Assembly: GCA_041650595.1 (NCBI GenBank)
Contig: JBAZKW010000015.1
Location: 1 to 50,245, forward strand
Length of the DNA: 50,245 nt
Origin: CALFCX01 sp041650595
Lineage (GTDB): Bacteria > Margulisbacteria > WOR-1 > JAKLHX01
Reading direction: 5' to 3'
Made by a program: the position numbers and the translations under genes. Under the pieces are notes generated by a model. It was not told the DNA's origin. It saw only the letters and a list, made by a program, of their open reading frames with translations, and searched no databases. The number at the start of each line of letters is the position of its first letter. Position 1 is the first letter of the stretch. This document shows, one piece after another, positions 32,815-41,028 of this stretch.

Positions 32815-34020
32815 CTATTTATTCTCCGACAGAAAACCGTCAATGACCTTAAGAAAGTATTTCATATGCCGGACGTTCAGCCCCTGGTGCAACCCGATAT
32901 GCAGTCCGTTATCCCCGATATACTCCGAAACCGGAAATTGCCCCGGTTCATATCCGAGAAATGAAAATCCGGGACACTGAGTGGGCATGGATAGGAACAT
33001 ATTTCTCGGATCCACCCCGTTTTTGCTTAAATAAGCGGACAGCTGGTCCCTTGTGAATTTTGCATTTTTCCCGACGATCACAGGGAACGCATGAGGACCG
33101 ATGAATTCATCCCTATCTTCTTTTATGGAAAAAAGATCCGGAGAATATTTTTCGAAGTGTTTCAGCAGATACGCAAGGTTCTCTCTCCTTGTTGCCAGAT
33201 ATCGGGGCCATGCTTCAATATTGCCAAGACCAACAGCCGCCTCGAGTTCGTTCATTTTTGACGAATATCCGACCCTCTCAAAAATAAAACGGATATCCTT
33301 GCCGTCCTTGAATCTCTTTGCGCAGGATGTCTCTCCTTTGTTCATTACGCAGGAACGGCAGTTGCAGGACCTCCCGTGAGACCTTAAAGACCTGAGTATC
33401 TCGGCAAAGTCGGAATTGTTTGTTGTGATGATACCTCCTTCAACGGTAGAGATCATATGTGCCACGTACAAGCTATATGCCGCCATATCCCCTATTGAGC
33501 CGACGTTCCTGCCTTTATATTTGCTGCCGTGCGCTTCCGCCGCGTCTTCGATCACATACAATTTGTGTTTTTTTGCTATATCCATAATCTTATCCATATC
33601 CGCGGGCTTGCCCATAAGATGCACGGGCATTATCGCTTTTGTCCTGTCAGTGATCACTTCTTCAATTTTATCCGGATTGATATTGAGGGTTTCAAGCTCT
33701 ACGTCCACAAAAACCGGTTTAAAGCCCGCGTGAAGAACGGCATTCCCCGTGGCTACAAAAGACAAGGCAGGGACAATTATCTCGTCACCTCTTTTGGCCC
33801 CGTAATCATAAAGGACCGCAAGCGCCAACATATCCGCATCCGTTCCGGTACTTACGGCAACCGCTTCTTTTGTCCCGATCAACTGCGCATATTTCTCTTC
33901 AAATTCCCTGACATATTTTCCGGAAGACAGCATGCCTGATTCCATGGCCTGCGCGACAAGTTTTTTTGCTTTTTCTGTTACCGACATCGTTCCGAACGGG
34001 ACCGTCATTTTCTTGTCCAA
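32815..34020 (-). CDS. RfbH/ColD-like PLP-dependent sugar 3-dehydratase (DegT family)
   Basis: A 401-residue fold-type I PLP protein of the DegT/DnrJ/EryC1/StrS family. The residue that normally forms the Schiff base is His: SLYVAH188MISTVEGG, where sugar aminotransferases have Lys. His here is known for ColD and RfbH/E1, which remove the C3 hydroxyl of a 4-keto-6-deoxy sugar instead of transaminating. A Cys cluster at 219, 221, 224 and 233 followed by AKRF resembles the RfbH segment (CxC...CGKRF); the first E1 cluster Cys is replaced by A161. A 3,6-dideoxyhexose precursor is therefore likely. The start is TTG 34020, with GGGAGG 9 bases upstream. Confidence 0.78.
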   Translation of the reverse strand: MDKKMTVPFGTMSVTEKAKKLVAQAMESGMLSSGKYVREFEEKYAQLIGTKEAVAVSTGTDADMLALAVLYDYGAKRGDEIIVPALSFVATGNAVLHAGFKPVFVDVELETLNINPDKIEEVITDRTKAIMPVHLMGKPADMDKIMDIAKKHKLYVIEDAAEAHGSKYKGRNVGSIGDMAAYSLYVAHMISTVEGGIITTNNSDFAEILRSLRSHGRSCNCRSCVMNKGETSCAKRFKDGKDIRFIFERVGYSSKMNELEAAVGLGNIEAWPRYLATRRENLAYLLKHFEKYSPDLFSIKEDRDEFIGPHAFPVIVGKNAKFTRDQLSAYLSKNGVDPRNMFLSMPTQCPGFSFLGYEPGQFPVSEYIGDNGLHIGLHQGLNVRHMKYFLKVIDGFLSENK

Positions 34021-34040
34021 TTCACAGTTCCTCCCTTTTA

Positions 34041-35036
34041 CTATCTCATTCCCTCGTCCTGGCAGAATATTATCTGGCTTCCGGCGTTTTCAAAACCGAA
34101 TTTGACCTCCAAAAGACCTCTGAGAGCTTTTCTTACATTTCGCTGCTTGCCGGGTTTTACAAAAAAGAGCATAAAACCGCCGCCGCCCGCCCCGAGAAGC
34201 TTGCCGCCCGTTGCACCAGCTCCTAGCGCATCAGAATATATACTATCAAGATCATTATTTGATATTTTGTCGGTAAGCGACTTTTTCAACTGCCATGACC
34301 TGTTGAGCAACTCTCCAAACCCATTTATATCGGAATTGCTTGTCAATATATCTTTTGCCTCGTCAACCATCTCATACATCGCCGAAAGCTCTCTTACTTT
34401 GGTCGGAGTGGCTATGATCTGTTTTTTTGCGATTTTTGAAGCTGTTCTTGAAAATCCGGTGAAAAACAGCATCAAATGGTCCTGGAACAGTTTCTTTTTT
34501 GAGTGATTGACAATAACAGGCTCAACACTGAACCTGTTATTTCTGCCAAAGCTGATCTTATTTAGGCCCCCGTAAGCAGCTGCCACCTGGTCTTGAGAAC
34601 CCACATTTTCCCTGAGGACTCCTCTTTCTATCACTATTGCTTCTTTGGCTAAGTCGTATTTAGTCGCCATTTTTCCTCGCAGGGCATATATCGCATTTAT
34701 CAATCCAACAGTAAAGGATGAACTTGAGCCAAGCCCCGATCTTGCTGGCAGATCTCCGTCATGGTGTATTTCAATACCGTCTTTTATCCTCATCTTTGTG
34801 AGTATCGCTCTCACTGCCGGATGCTTTATCTCGGATATTTTTTTTACGTTTTCAACCTTAGAATAAACGATCCTGTGCTTGTGCTCAAAGAACTGGGGAA
34901 GATACCTGCAGGTGATATAACAATATTTATCTATAGTTGTGGAAAGTACCGCGCCGCCGTTTTCTTCAAACCAAACCGGGTAATCGGTGCCTCCTCCGAA
35001 AAAAGATATCCGAAACGGTGTTCTGCTGATTATCAT
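34041..35036 (-). CDS. GHMP kinase, heptose 7-phosphate kinase (HddA)-like
   Basis: A 331-residue GHMP-superfamily sugar kinase. ISRTPFRISFFGGGTDYP is the family N-terminus, LPARSGLGSSSSFTVG the ATP-binding motif near residues 95-110, and LGAGGGGFMLFF the third motif. The closest type I know is HddA, D-glycero-D-manno-heptose 7-phosphate kinase, or other C1 sugar kinases such as fucokinase. A GmhA-like isomerase is encoded in the same cluster at 42643, but gmhB and a nucleotidyltransferase (hddC) are not in the window. The ATG overlaps the stop of the radical SAM gene by 4 bases in the order radical SAM then kinase. Confidence 0.82.
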   Translation of the reverse strand: MIISRTPFRISFFGGGTDYPVWFEENGGAVLSTTIDKYCYITCRYLPQFFEHKHRIVYSKVENVKKISEIKHPAVRAILTKMRIKDGIEIHHDGDLPARSGLGSSSSFTVGLINAIYALRGKMATKYDLAKEAIVIERGVLRENVGSQDQVAAAYGGLNKISFGRNNRFSVEPVIVNHSKKKLFQDHLMLFFTGFSRTASKIAKKQIIATPTKVRELSAMYEMVDEAKDILTSNSDINGFGELLNRSWQLKKSLTDKISNNDLDSIYSDALGAGATGGKLLGAGGGGFMLFFVKPGKQRNVRKALRGLLEVKFGFENAGSQIIFCQDEGMR

Positions 35037-36538
35037 TTTTTGGCTCCTTTTTTACCGGAAAGAAGATTTCTTTTGATCTTTTTAGACAACATCCCCTTGA
35101 TATGAGTTTCGATCTTTAACCCGAAAGTGTTCCTCATCATGGAGAGATAGTCTTCGCTTGCGTGAAAATCGACGAATGCCTGATCTCTGAATTTCAAGAC
35201 ATCCGCGGCTGATATATGTTTTGTGGACAAAGGCAAACATTCCGCGCTGTACTGTGAGTAGCCGATCCAGCTCTCAGGAAGTTTTACATTGTTTTTTATC
35301 GCCTCATCATGTAATTGCGTACCGGGATAAGCCATGGTCACGTAAAAATTCGTGTATTCGCAATTAAGCTCCTTTGCCATATCAAGGGTCTCTTTCATTG
35401 ACTCGAGGTCATCATCCGGAAGGCCGAACATGAAATTGCCTACCACATATATTCCAGCGTCTTTGGTAAGTTTTATCACCCTTTTTATGTCTTCCTGGGT
35501 AAACCTGCCTTTTGAAACGCCGTCCCTGACCTTTTTGCTCCCCGCCTCTATTCCGTACGCTATCCAGCGGACGCCAGCTTTTCTTAACTTCTTAAGAATA
35601 TTCTCATCAACCGTGTCTATGCGGGCATACGCCCACATATTAAGATCATATCCGCGGCTGATTATCATATCGCAGACTTTTTCAACATAATCTTTCCTGA
35701 GAACAAAACATTCGTCCAATATCTTGATGTTCCTGATACCGTATTTATTTACCAGAACATCAAGGTCTTCCATGAATTTTTCCGGGCTCCTGAACCTGAC
35801 CCCCGGCTTGCCATCGAACAGCCTTTTTAACGCGCAGAAAGAGCAGTTGAAAGGACATCCCAAGCTGGCGTAGATCACGCCGTACGGCTGTCTTTTATCG
35901 ACATCGTCAAAACAGTGCCAATTATGAGCGCGGTACCTTTCCATCGGAACAAGGTCCCAGGCAGGAGTCGGCAATTCATCTAGATCTTTCAGCACTTGCG
36001 ATCTTCCGTTTGAAACAGGTTTTCCGTCTTTTAGATACCATATACCCCTGACGGCAAACTCTTTTGCATGATGATCATTCTTTAATATGTTAAGTAGCTC
36101 CGGAAATGAGTCAAACCCTTCTCCCTCGCAGACAAAATCGACCTTCTCCTCCAAAAGTGTCCTTTCCGGAACAGATGACGGATGGAGTCCCCAGATCAAT
36201 GTCTTTACATGTCCCGAACGTATTTTATTAAAGGCCTCTATATGTTCCCTGGCCGGCAGCATATTCCAGACGGAGGAGGATAGATTATTTCCTGTAACAA
36301 TATATGCAACCAAAAGCGGGACCGTTTTTGCGATCCTTTCAGCAGATTCTTCCGGCGAAAGGTTTTCTGCTTCGCAGTCAAGGATCGCAACAGAATATCC
36401 TTTGTCCCTTAGAAATGCCGCAAACAGCGCCGCCCATATCGGAGGTTCTATCGCGGCAAGATCCACACCCAGGTCGCCAAAAACCTTTTTCTGGTTCCCG
36501 GGTCTTACAAACAAAATATCGATCTTAGTTTTGTCCAT
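35033..36538 (-). CDS. Radical SAM protein with cobalamin-binding-like N-terminal domain
   Basis: A 501-residue protein with two domains: an N-terminal Rossmann-like B12-binding-type domain (about 5-160, containing WGLHPSSVPE, without the DxHxxG cobalt-ligand motif) and a radical SAM core with C228-PFN-C232-SF-C235 binding the 4Fe-4S cluster. Later motifs YGIEAGSKKV and GNFMFGLPDD fit this class. Such enzymes catalyse C- or P-methylations, ring rearrangements and other radical steps. In this sugar cluster a C-methylation or dehydration of a sugar is possible; the actual reaction cannot be deduced. It overlaps the kinase gene by 4 bases. Confidence 0.82.
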   Translation of the reverse strand: MDKTKIDILFVRPGNQKKVFGDLGVDLAAIEPPIWAALFAAFLRDKGYSVAILDCEAENLSPEESAERIAKTVPLLVAYIVTGNNLSSSVWNMLPAREHIEAFNKIRSGHVKTLIWGLHPSSVPERTLLEEKVDFVCEGEGFDSFPELLNILKNDHHAKEFAVRGIWYLKDGKPVSNGRSQVLKDLDELPTPAWDLVPMERYRAHNWHCFDDVDKRQPYGVIYASLGCPFNCSFCALKRLFDGKPGVRFRSPEKFMEDLDVLVNKYGIRNIKILDECFVLRKDYVEKVCDMIISRGYDLNMWAYARIDTVDENILKKLRKAGVRWIAYGIEAGSKKVRDGVSKGRFTQEDIKRVIKLTKDAGIYVVGNFMFGLPDDDLESMKETLDMAKELNCEYTNFYVTMAYPGTQLHDEAIKNNVKLPESWIGYSQYSAECLPLSTKHISAADVLKFRDQAFVDFHASEDYLSMMRNTFGLKIETHIKGMLSKKIKRNLLSGKKGAKK

Positions 36539-36542
36539 TGAA

Positions 36543-37475
36543 TTATAAATTCGCGTACTGATTTCTTTTTATGATCGCAAAGCTTTTTATCAGCTCTCTT
36601 ATACCGTCTTGTATCAAGACATCTGGTTTGTATCCGGTCTTCTCAAGCTTTTCGTTGCTGACGATATAATCCCTCTTGTCGGGATCTTCCCCGACTTCCG
36701 CCTCAACAAAATAAAAATCCGGTATCTGTTTTTTTATTTCCTGGCACAGCTGCAGCTTTGTCAGATTGGCATCGCTCAAACCCAGGTTGTATATCTGGCC
36801 TTTCATCCTGCCAAAATTGTTCAGTGCATGGATGAACGCTTTTGCGACATCCCTTACATGGATATAGTTCCTGTTAAAATTCGCTTCGAACAAAACAACG
36901 AATCTGTCAAAAAATGCCCTGTAAGTAAAATCGTTCACCAATAGGTCCAGCCGCATCCTTGGGCTAACGCCAAAAGCCGTGGCCAGCCTGAAAGCGACTG
37001 CGTTGCCTTCGGCAATTATGGCGTCTTCGGCCTCGCATTTTAATTTGCCGTAAGATGATATCGGCCTAAGAAGGCTCTCTTCCGTACAAGATTTGCCTTT
37101 ATCCCCTATGCCGTATCCGCTGTTCGTATTCGGAAAAATAACGATCTGGTCCTTGCTCTTCATTTTCATCATCATCTTTATGGCATCGACAATTATCGTC
37201 TGCGCGCCCGCCGGGTCCTTCTTACACAGAGGCGCTCCTGTGAGGCACGCCAGAGGGATAATAGCATCGGCATCCTTCATCAGCTTTGCCATAAGGTCTT
37301 TTTCTCTCACGTCCCCTCTGACAACATCAAACTTTTTATTATTGCAACATTCTAAAAGGGATGCCTGGTTATACATAAAATTGTCGATAACTGTCACCTC
37401 ATGCCCTTCTTCAAGCAGCTTTGGCACCATTATCGAACCTATATAACCCGCGCCGCCCGTAACAAGTATCTTCAT
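36543..37475 (-). CDS. NAD-dependent epimerase/dehydratase
   Basis: Extended SDR of 310 residues. NAD motif TGGAGYIGSIMVPKLLEEGHEVTVIDN, then NTNSGYG and SYGKLKCEAE (Tyr/Lys pair), RLATAFGVSPRMRLDLLVNDF, and IHVRDVAKAFIHAL. This is a nucleotide-sugar epimerase, dehydratase or reductase; the exact reaction is unclear. I used ATG 37475 rather than ATG 37478 because GGAGG sits 6 bases before it; it shares one base with the stop of the split transketolase gene (TGATG), indicating coupled translation. Confidence 0.85.
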   Translation of the reverse strand: MKILVTGGAGYIGSIMVPKLLEEGHEVTVIDNFMYNQASLLECCNNKKFDVVRGDVREKDLMAKLMKDADAIIPLACLTGAPLCKKDPAGAQTIIVDAIKMMMKMKSKDQIVIFPNTNSGYGIGDKGKSCTEESLLRPISSYGKLKCEAEDAIIAEGNAVAFRLATAFGVSPRMRLDLLVNDFTYRAFFDRFVVLFEANFNRNYIHVRDVAKAFIHALNNFGRMKGQIYNLGLSDANLTKLQLCQEIKKQIPDFYFVEAEVGEDPDKRDYIVSNEKLEKTGYKPDVLIQDGIRELIKSFAIIKRNQYANL

Positions 37476-38437
37476 CATTTGCCTCCCTTGTTTTTTAAAT
37501 ACTTTTTCACATCAGCTGCTATTGTCTCCGCATCAAGCCCGTTCTTTTTGTGAAGCGACTCTCGGCTCCCGACATCAAACACATATCCCTTCTTAAAACC
37601 TTTTTTTCCCACGATCATGTCTCCCAATCCTTCGATATCCGAAAGTAAATGTCCCATGCCGCCCCCTGTCACAAAACCTTCCTCAAGTGTAATGATCTGC
37701 TCATACTTTTTAGCAACTTCCAAAAGCTCTGCACGAACCGGTTTTATCCTTGATATATCTATCACCCCAATGCTAAGTCCGTCCTTTTTTAATATTTCCG
37801 CAACATTTAGAGCCGTATGTGTCATATAACCTGTTGCCATGGCACAAATGCCTTTTCCGGAAACTATTTCCTCAAAACCTTTTTCGATAGAAACATCTTT
37901 TTCTGATCCATATATCTGCTTAAGAGGTTTGCCGTCGAACCTGAAATACTTCGGACGGGGATTGATCAGCGAATATTGCGCCATTTTTTCCGCGCTGACC
38001 CAGTCTGACGGAGACAGGATCTCTATATTAGGCAATGAACCCAGTATTGATATATCTTCCAGACAATGGTGAGACGGTCCGGACACGTCATAGCTCAATC
38101 CTGCGCCTACCCCCACAAAGTTAATATTCAGTTTTTTGTTCTTTGAAAGCAGCGCCGCGTTGTTCCTTATCTGCTCAAATGCCCTCATTGTAAGGAATAC
38201 CGCGATCGCGTAACAATAAACGGTATAGCCTTCCAGGGCAAAACCCGCTCCGACATTGATAAGGTTCTGTTCAGCAATGCCCACGTTAAGAAATCTGCCT
38301 GGAAATTCTTTCCGCAACGCGTCCAGTTTCGGCGATCCGAGGTCAGCTGCGATGAATATTATTCGCTCATCCTCTCGCATATTCTCATGGATCTTTTCAA
38401 TAAACACGTCTCTCATGGTCTTGCTCTGCCCGCTCAT
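37475..38437 (-). CDS. Transketolase-like protein, C-terminal subunit
   Basis: The 320-residue polypeptide carries the pyrimidine-binding and C-terminal domains of transketolase: FIAADLGSPKL, FLNVGIAEQNLINVGAGFAL (catalytic Glu that activates ThDP), GPSHHCLEDISI, and a C-terminal domain with RIKPVRAELL and EEGFVTGGGMG. Together with the N-terminal subunit encoded just upstream it forms one complete enzyme. Split transketolases occur in archaea and in sugar or secondary-metabolite clusters. Its position among sugar-modifying genes suggests two-carbon transfer onto a sugar nucleotide rather than pentose phosphate metabolism (inference). Confidence 0.9.
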   Translation of the reverse strand: MSGQSKTMRDVFIEKIHENMREDERIIFIAADLGSPKLDALRKEFPGRFLNVGIAEQNLINVGAGFALEGYTVYCYAIAVFLTMRAFEQIRNNAALLSKNKKLNINFVGVGAGLSYDVSGPSHHCLEDISILGSLPNIEILSPSDWVSAEKMAQYSLINPRPKYFRFDGKPLKQIYGSEKDVSIEKGFEEIVSGKGICAMATGYMTHTALNVAEILKKDGLSIGVIDISRIKPVRAELLEVAKKYEQIITLEEGFVTGGGMGHLLSDIEGLGDMIVGKKGFKKGYVFDVGSRESLHKKNGLDAETIAADVKKYLKNKGGK

Positions 38438-39255
38438 TTCATGGTCTCCAGTATTTTTTGTATTTCTTCCTTTTTAACGGTCCTTATGTGGCTTAACGGA
38501 TCGGTCTCAAGAGAAGGGATCCCTTTGCCTTTTACGGTATCGGCGATTATTATTTTTGGCTTTCCGCTTGAGGAAGACGCGGCTTTATCCAAGACCTTAG
38601 AAAGACCTTCCACGTCATGGCCGTCAACTTTATGCGTTTCCCATCCAAAAACAGAGAATTTTTCTTCAAGCGGGTCCAGATCAATAATGTTCCTGCAAAA
38701 ATCCAGCATGCAAGCTTTATTTGCATCGATAATCATGATCAGATTATCAATCTTATGTTGTCCCGCAAACATCACCGCTTCCCAAACCGAACCTTCGTAA
38801 AGCTCCCCGTCACCCAACAGCACAAAGACCTTGGATGCCGACTTTTTTTGTTTAAGCGCCATCGCCATACCGCAGGCGACTCCCGCTCCATGGCCGAGAG
38901 AACCGTTTATCGTCTCATATCCGGGGATCAGCATATCTGGGATCCCCGGAAGAACAGCCCCGTCAAAGCACACTTTTTTAAGTTCGCTTTTGTCGATAAA
39001 TCCGAGATCAGCCAGTATAGGATAAAAAGATACGGAACCATGGGCTTTGCTTATCAAAAACCTGTCCCTGCCATCCCAATCAGGCCTCTTCGGATCGAAC
39101 TTAATATATCCTCCGTAAAACAGCACTGTAAGTATTTCGACACAAGACAGCGATGATGCGATCCTTGTTTCCGGCGCGATCGCATGGATCTTCATCGTTT
39201 CTTTTCTCACCCAAAGAGCTTTATCTTTGAGCGCTTCATATTTATTGCTGCTCAT
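38434..39255 (-). CDS. Transketolase-like protein, N-terminal subunit
   Basis: The 273-residue ThDP diphosphate-binding half of transketolase. It has RDRFLISKAHGSVSFYPILADLG, GSLGHGAGVACGMA, the ThDP/Mg motif GDGELYEGSVWEA...DAN (about residues 148-178) and VKGKGIPSLE. The gene stop and the C-subunit start overlap by 4 bases (ATGAAATGA context), so the two halves should be made in equal amounts. At the other end it overlaps the Fcl-like gene, tying it to the sugar operon. ThiL, also in this window, supplies the cofactor in the cell. Confidence 0.9.
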   Translation of the reverse strand: MSSNKYEALKDKALWVRKETMKIHAIAPETRIASSLSCVEILTVLFYGGYIKFDPKRPDWDGRDRFLISKAHGSVSFYPILADLGFIDKSELKKVCFDGAVLPGIPDMLIPGYETINGSLGHGAGVACGMAMALKQKKSASKVFVLLGDGELYEGSVWEAVMFAGQHKIDNLIMIIDANKACMLDFCRNIIDLDPLEEKFSVFGWETHKVDGHDVEGLSKVLDKAASSSSGKPKIIIADTVKGKGIPSLETDPLSHIRTVKKEEIQKILETMK

Positions 39256-40190
39256 GCTTGCGCCCCTTTAAAAGCGTTATAGGCCGACCTTATTCCTTCT
39301 TTTAGCATTGTTTTTGGCGCCCAGCCCAGATCGCGGAATCGCGAGCTGTCAAGAAGTTTTCTGGGAGATCCGTCAGGACGGGACGTGTCCCAGATGATCT
39401 CTCCTTCATAACCGATCTCACCGGCGATCATAGATGCCAGCTCTTTTATTGTATTATCAGACCCTGAACCGACGTTGTAATGTTTGTTCTCAAGTTTGTC
39501 AGCATTCATTACAGCAAAAACAGAAGCTTCCGCGGCATCATCACAAAAAAGGAATTCCCTGCGCGGAGTCCCTGTTCCCCAAAGTTCTACGGACTTGGCA
39601 TTTTCTGTTTTTGCTTTATGGAATTTTGTTATAAAAGATGAGATGACATGGGAATTTTTGGGATCGTAGTTATCGTTAATACCGTAAAGCGAATTAGGGA
39701 CAAGTGCAATAAAAATATTGCTTTTGGCCTGCCTGTTGTAAGCTCTGCAGGCATAAATTCCGGCGATCTTTGCCGCGGCATAAGCCTCGCTTGTTTCTTC
39801 CACATGCCCCGTCAGCAACATCTCCTCTTTTATCTGCGAAGGACAGATCTTGGGATACATACATGATGAGCCGTAAAAAACAAGGTTTTTGACCCCGTAT
39901 TTCTTCGCGGCCTCAAAAACATTATCCTGTATCGCGATGTTTTTATGAAAAAAGTCCGCAGGATATGTCGAGTTGGCCAGTATCCCCCCTGTTATCCCCG
40001 CCGCCAGAAAAACATATTCCGGGGTTTCTTTTGCAAAGAAGTCTTTTACCTGTTTACTATCGGTAAGGTCTAATTCCGAATGGGCCACAACTCTTATGTT
40101 GTCAAATCCATCCTTGTTCAGTTTTCTGACAACGGCAGACCCTAAGAGCCCCGCATGTCCGGCCACATATATTTTTGAACCCTTTTTCAT
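39252..40190 (-). CDS. Second GDP-L-fucose synthase/ColC-like epimerase-reductase
   Basis: A 312-residue SDR of the Fcl group with canonical active site: AGHAGLLGSAVVRKL (NADP), YGSSCMYPK (Ser and Cys), and EAYAAAKIAG (Tyr/Lys). LVPNSLYGINDNYDPKNSHVI is the Fcl substrate region. It differs from the fcl copy at 14746, which has Thr for the active-site Ser. Fcl homologues also include ColC, which epimerises and reduces the ColD product to GDP-L-colitose. With a ColD/RfbH-like gene in the same operon, a ColC-like role is a reasonable inference. Overlaps tktN by 4 bases. Confidence 0.85.
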   Translation of the reverse strand: MKKGSKIYVAGHAGLLGSAVVRKLNKDGFDNIRVVAHSELDLTDSKQVKDFFAKETPEYVFLAAGITGGILANSTYPADFFHKNIAIQDNVFEAAKKYGVKNLVFYGSSCMYPKICPSQIKEEMLLTGHVEETSEAYAAAKIAGIYACRAYNRQAKSNIFIALVPNSLYGINDNYDPKNSHVISSFITKFHKAKTENAKSVELWGTGTPRREFLFCDDAAEASVFAVMNADKLENKHYNVGSGSDNTIKELASMIAGEIGYEGEIIWDTSRPDGSPRKLLDSSRFRDLGWAPKTMLKEGIRSAYNAFKGAQA

Positions 40191-40198
40191 TTATATCC

Positions 40199-41026
40199 TC
40201 ACCAGCATGTTCTTCCCCCATCAATAACCAGGCTGCTGCCCGTCATATAGGAAGAAGCGTCCGATACCAAAAATAGGACCGCCCCTTTGTATTCATCTGA
40301 CCTCGCCATACGTCCCATGGGTATCAAATTGGTCAGTTTTTTAACGAACTCTTGGGTCTGATCGTTCTCCACTCCTCCCGGGACCAAAGCGTTAACCCTG
40401 ATATTTTTGTCAGCCCAGTATGTTGCCAGATATTTTGTCAGACCTATTAGAGCGGATTTAATAACCGAATATGTTACCGGTTTAACCGGCTGCTTATCGT
40501 CGGCAACGCCTTCAGTCTTATAAATCCTTTGATCCGGAGCGATAAGCGCAAGATCAGAAACTATATTTAATATAACGCCTTCCCTTTTTTCCGCCATGAC
40601 AGCGCCAAACACCTGCGAACAGATAAAGGCTCCGGTCAATCCCACCGCGATATCATTGTTCCAAATATCCAAAGAAAAGTTCTCAAATCTTGACCAGGCC
40701 TTGTTGCCGTCTTCGACTTTTGGGTTGTTTGCAGCATTGTTGATCAAAATATCTATTCTTCCAAAGCTATCAATGATCTTGTGAGCCGCTTTTTCGACAT
40801 CTGTTTTTGAAGTGATATCGACCTTAAGACCCAAAGCTTTGCACACGTATTTTTTTTCTATTCGCGCGGCTTCTTTTACGGTTTTTGCCTCATTGATATC
40901 AATAATCACAGGGATCCCGCCGGCCTGCGCAATAGCTTCAGCATGTTTTACACCCAAAAGTCCCGCCCCGCCGGTAATCACCGCCACTTTGCCGTCCAAA
41001 GAAAAGATGTCCGGTAATTTGTTCAT
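40199..41026 (-). CDS. Short-chain dehydrogenase/reductase
   Basis: Classical SDR of 275 residues: TGGAGLLGVKHAEAIAQAG (nucleotide site), LINNAANNP (NNAG-like), SDLALI with the catalytic Ser, YSVIKSALIGLTK (Tyr and Lys) and MTGSSLVIDGG at the C-terminus. ATG 41026 was chosen because AGGAGG lies 8 bases upstream. Similar SDRs act on sugars or sugar acids in surface-glycan clusters together with NeuA/NeuB homologues. The substrate is not deducible. It is followed after 8 bases by the Fcl-like gene and lies 2 bases after the next SDR gene. Confidence 0.87.
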   Translation of the reverse strand: MNKLPDIFSLDGKVAVITGGAGLLGVKHAEAIAQAGGIPVIIDINEAKTVKEAARIEKKYVCKALGLKVDITSKTDVEKAAHKIIDSFGRIDILINNAANNPKVEDGNKAWSRFENFSLDIWNNDIAVGLTGAFICSQVFGAVMAEKREGVILNIVSDLALIAPDQRIYKTEGVADDKQPVKPVTYSVIKSALIGLTKYLATYWADKNIRVNALVPGGVENDQTQEFVKKLTNLIPMGRMARSDEYKGAVLFLVSDASSYMTGSSLVIDGGRTCW

Positions 41027-41028
41027 GT

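Noticed and set aside
37475..39255. Split transketolase as a single frameshifted gene
   Set aside because: The two halves have their own start codons and ribosome-binding sites, overlap by 4 bases in a normal coupling arrangement, and correspond to the known two-subunit form.
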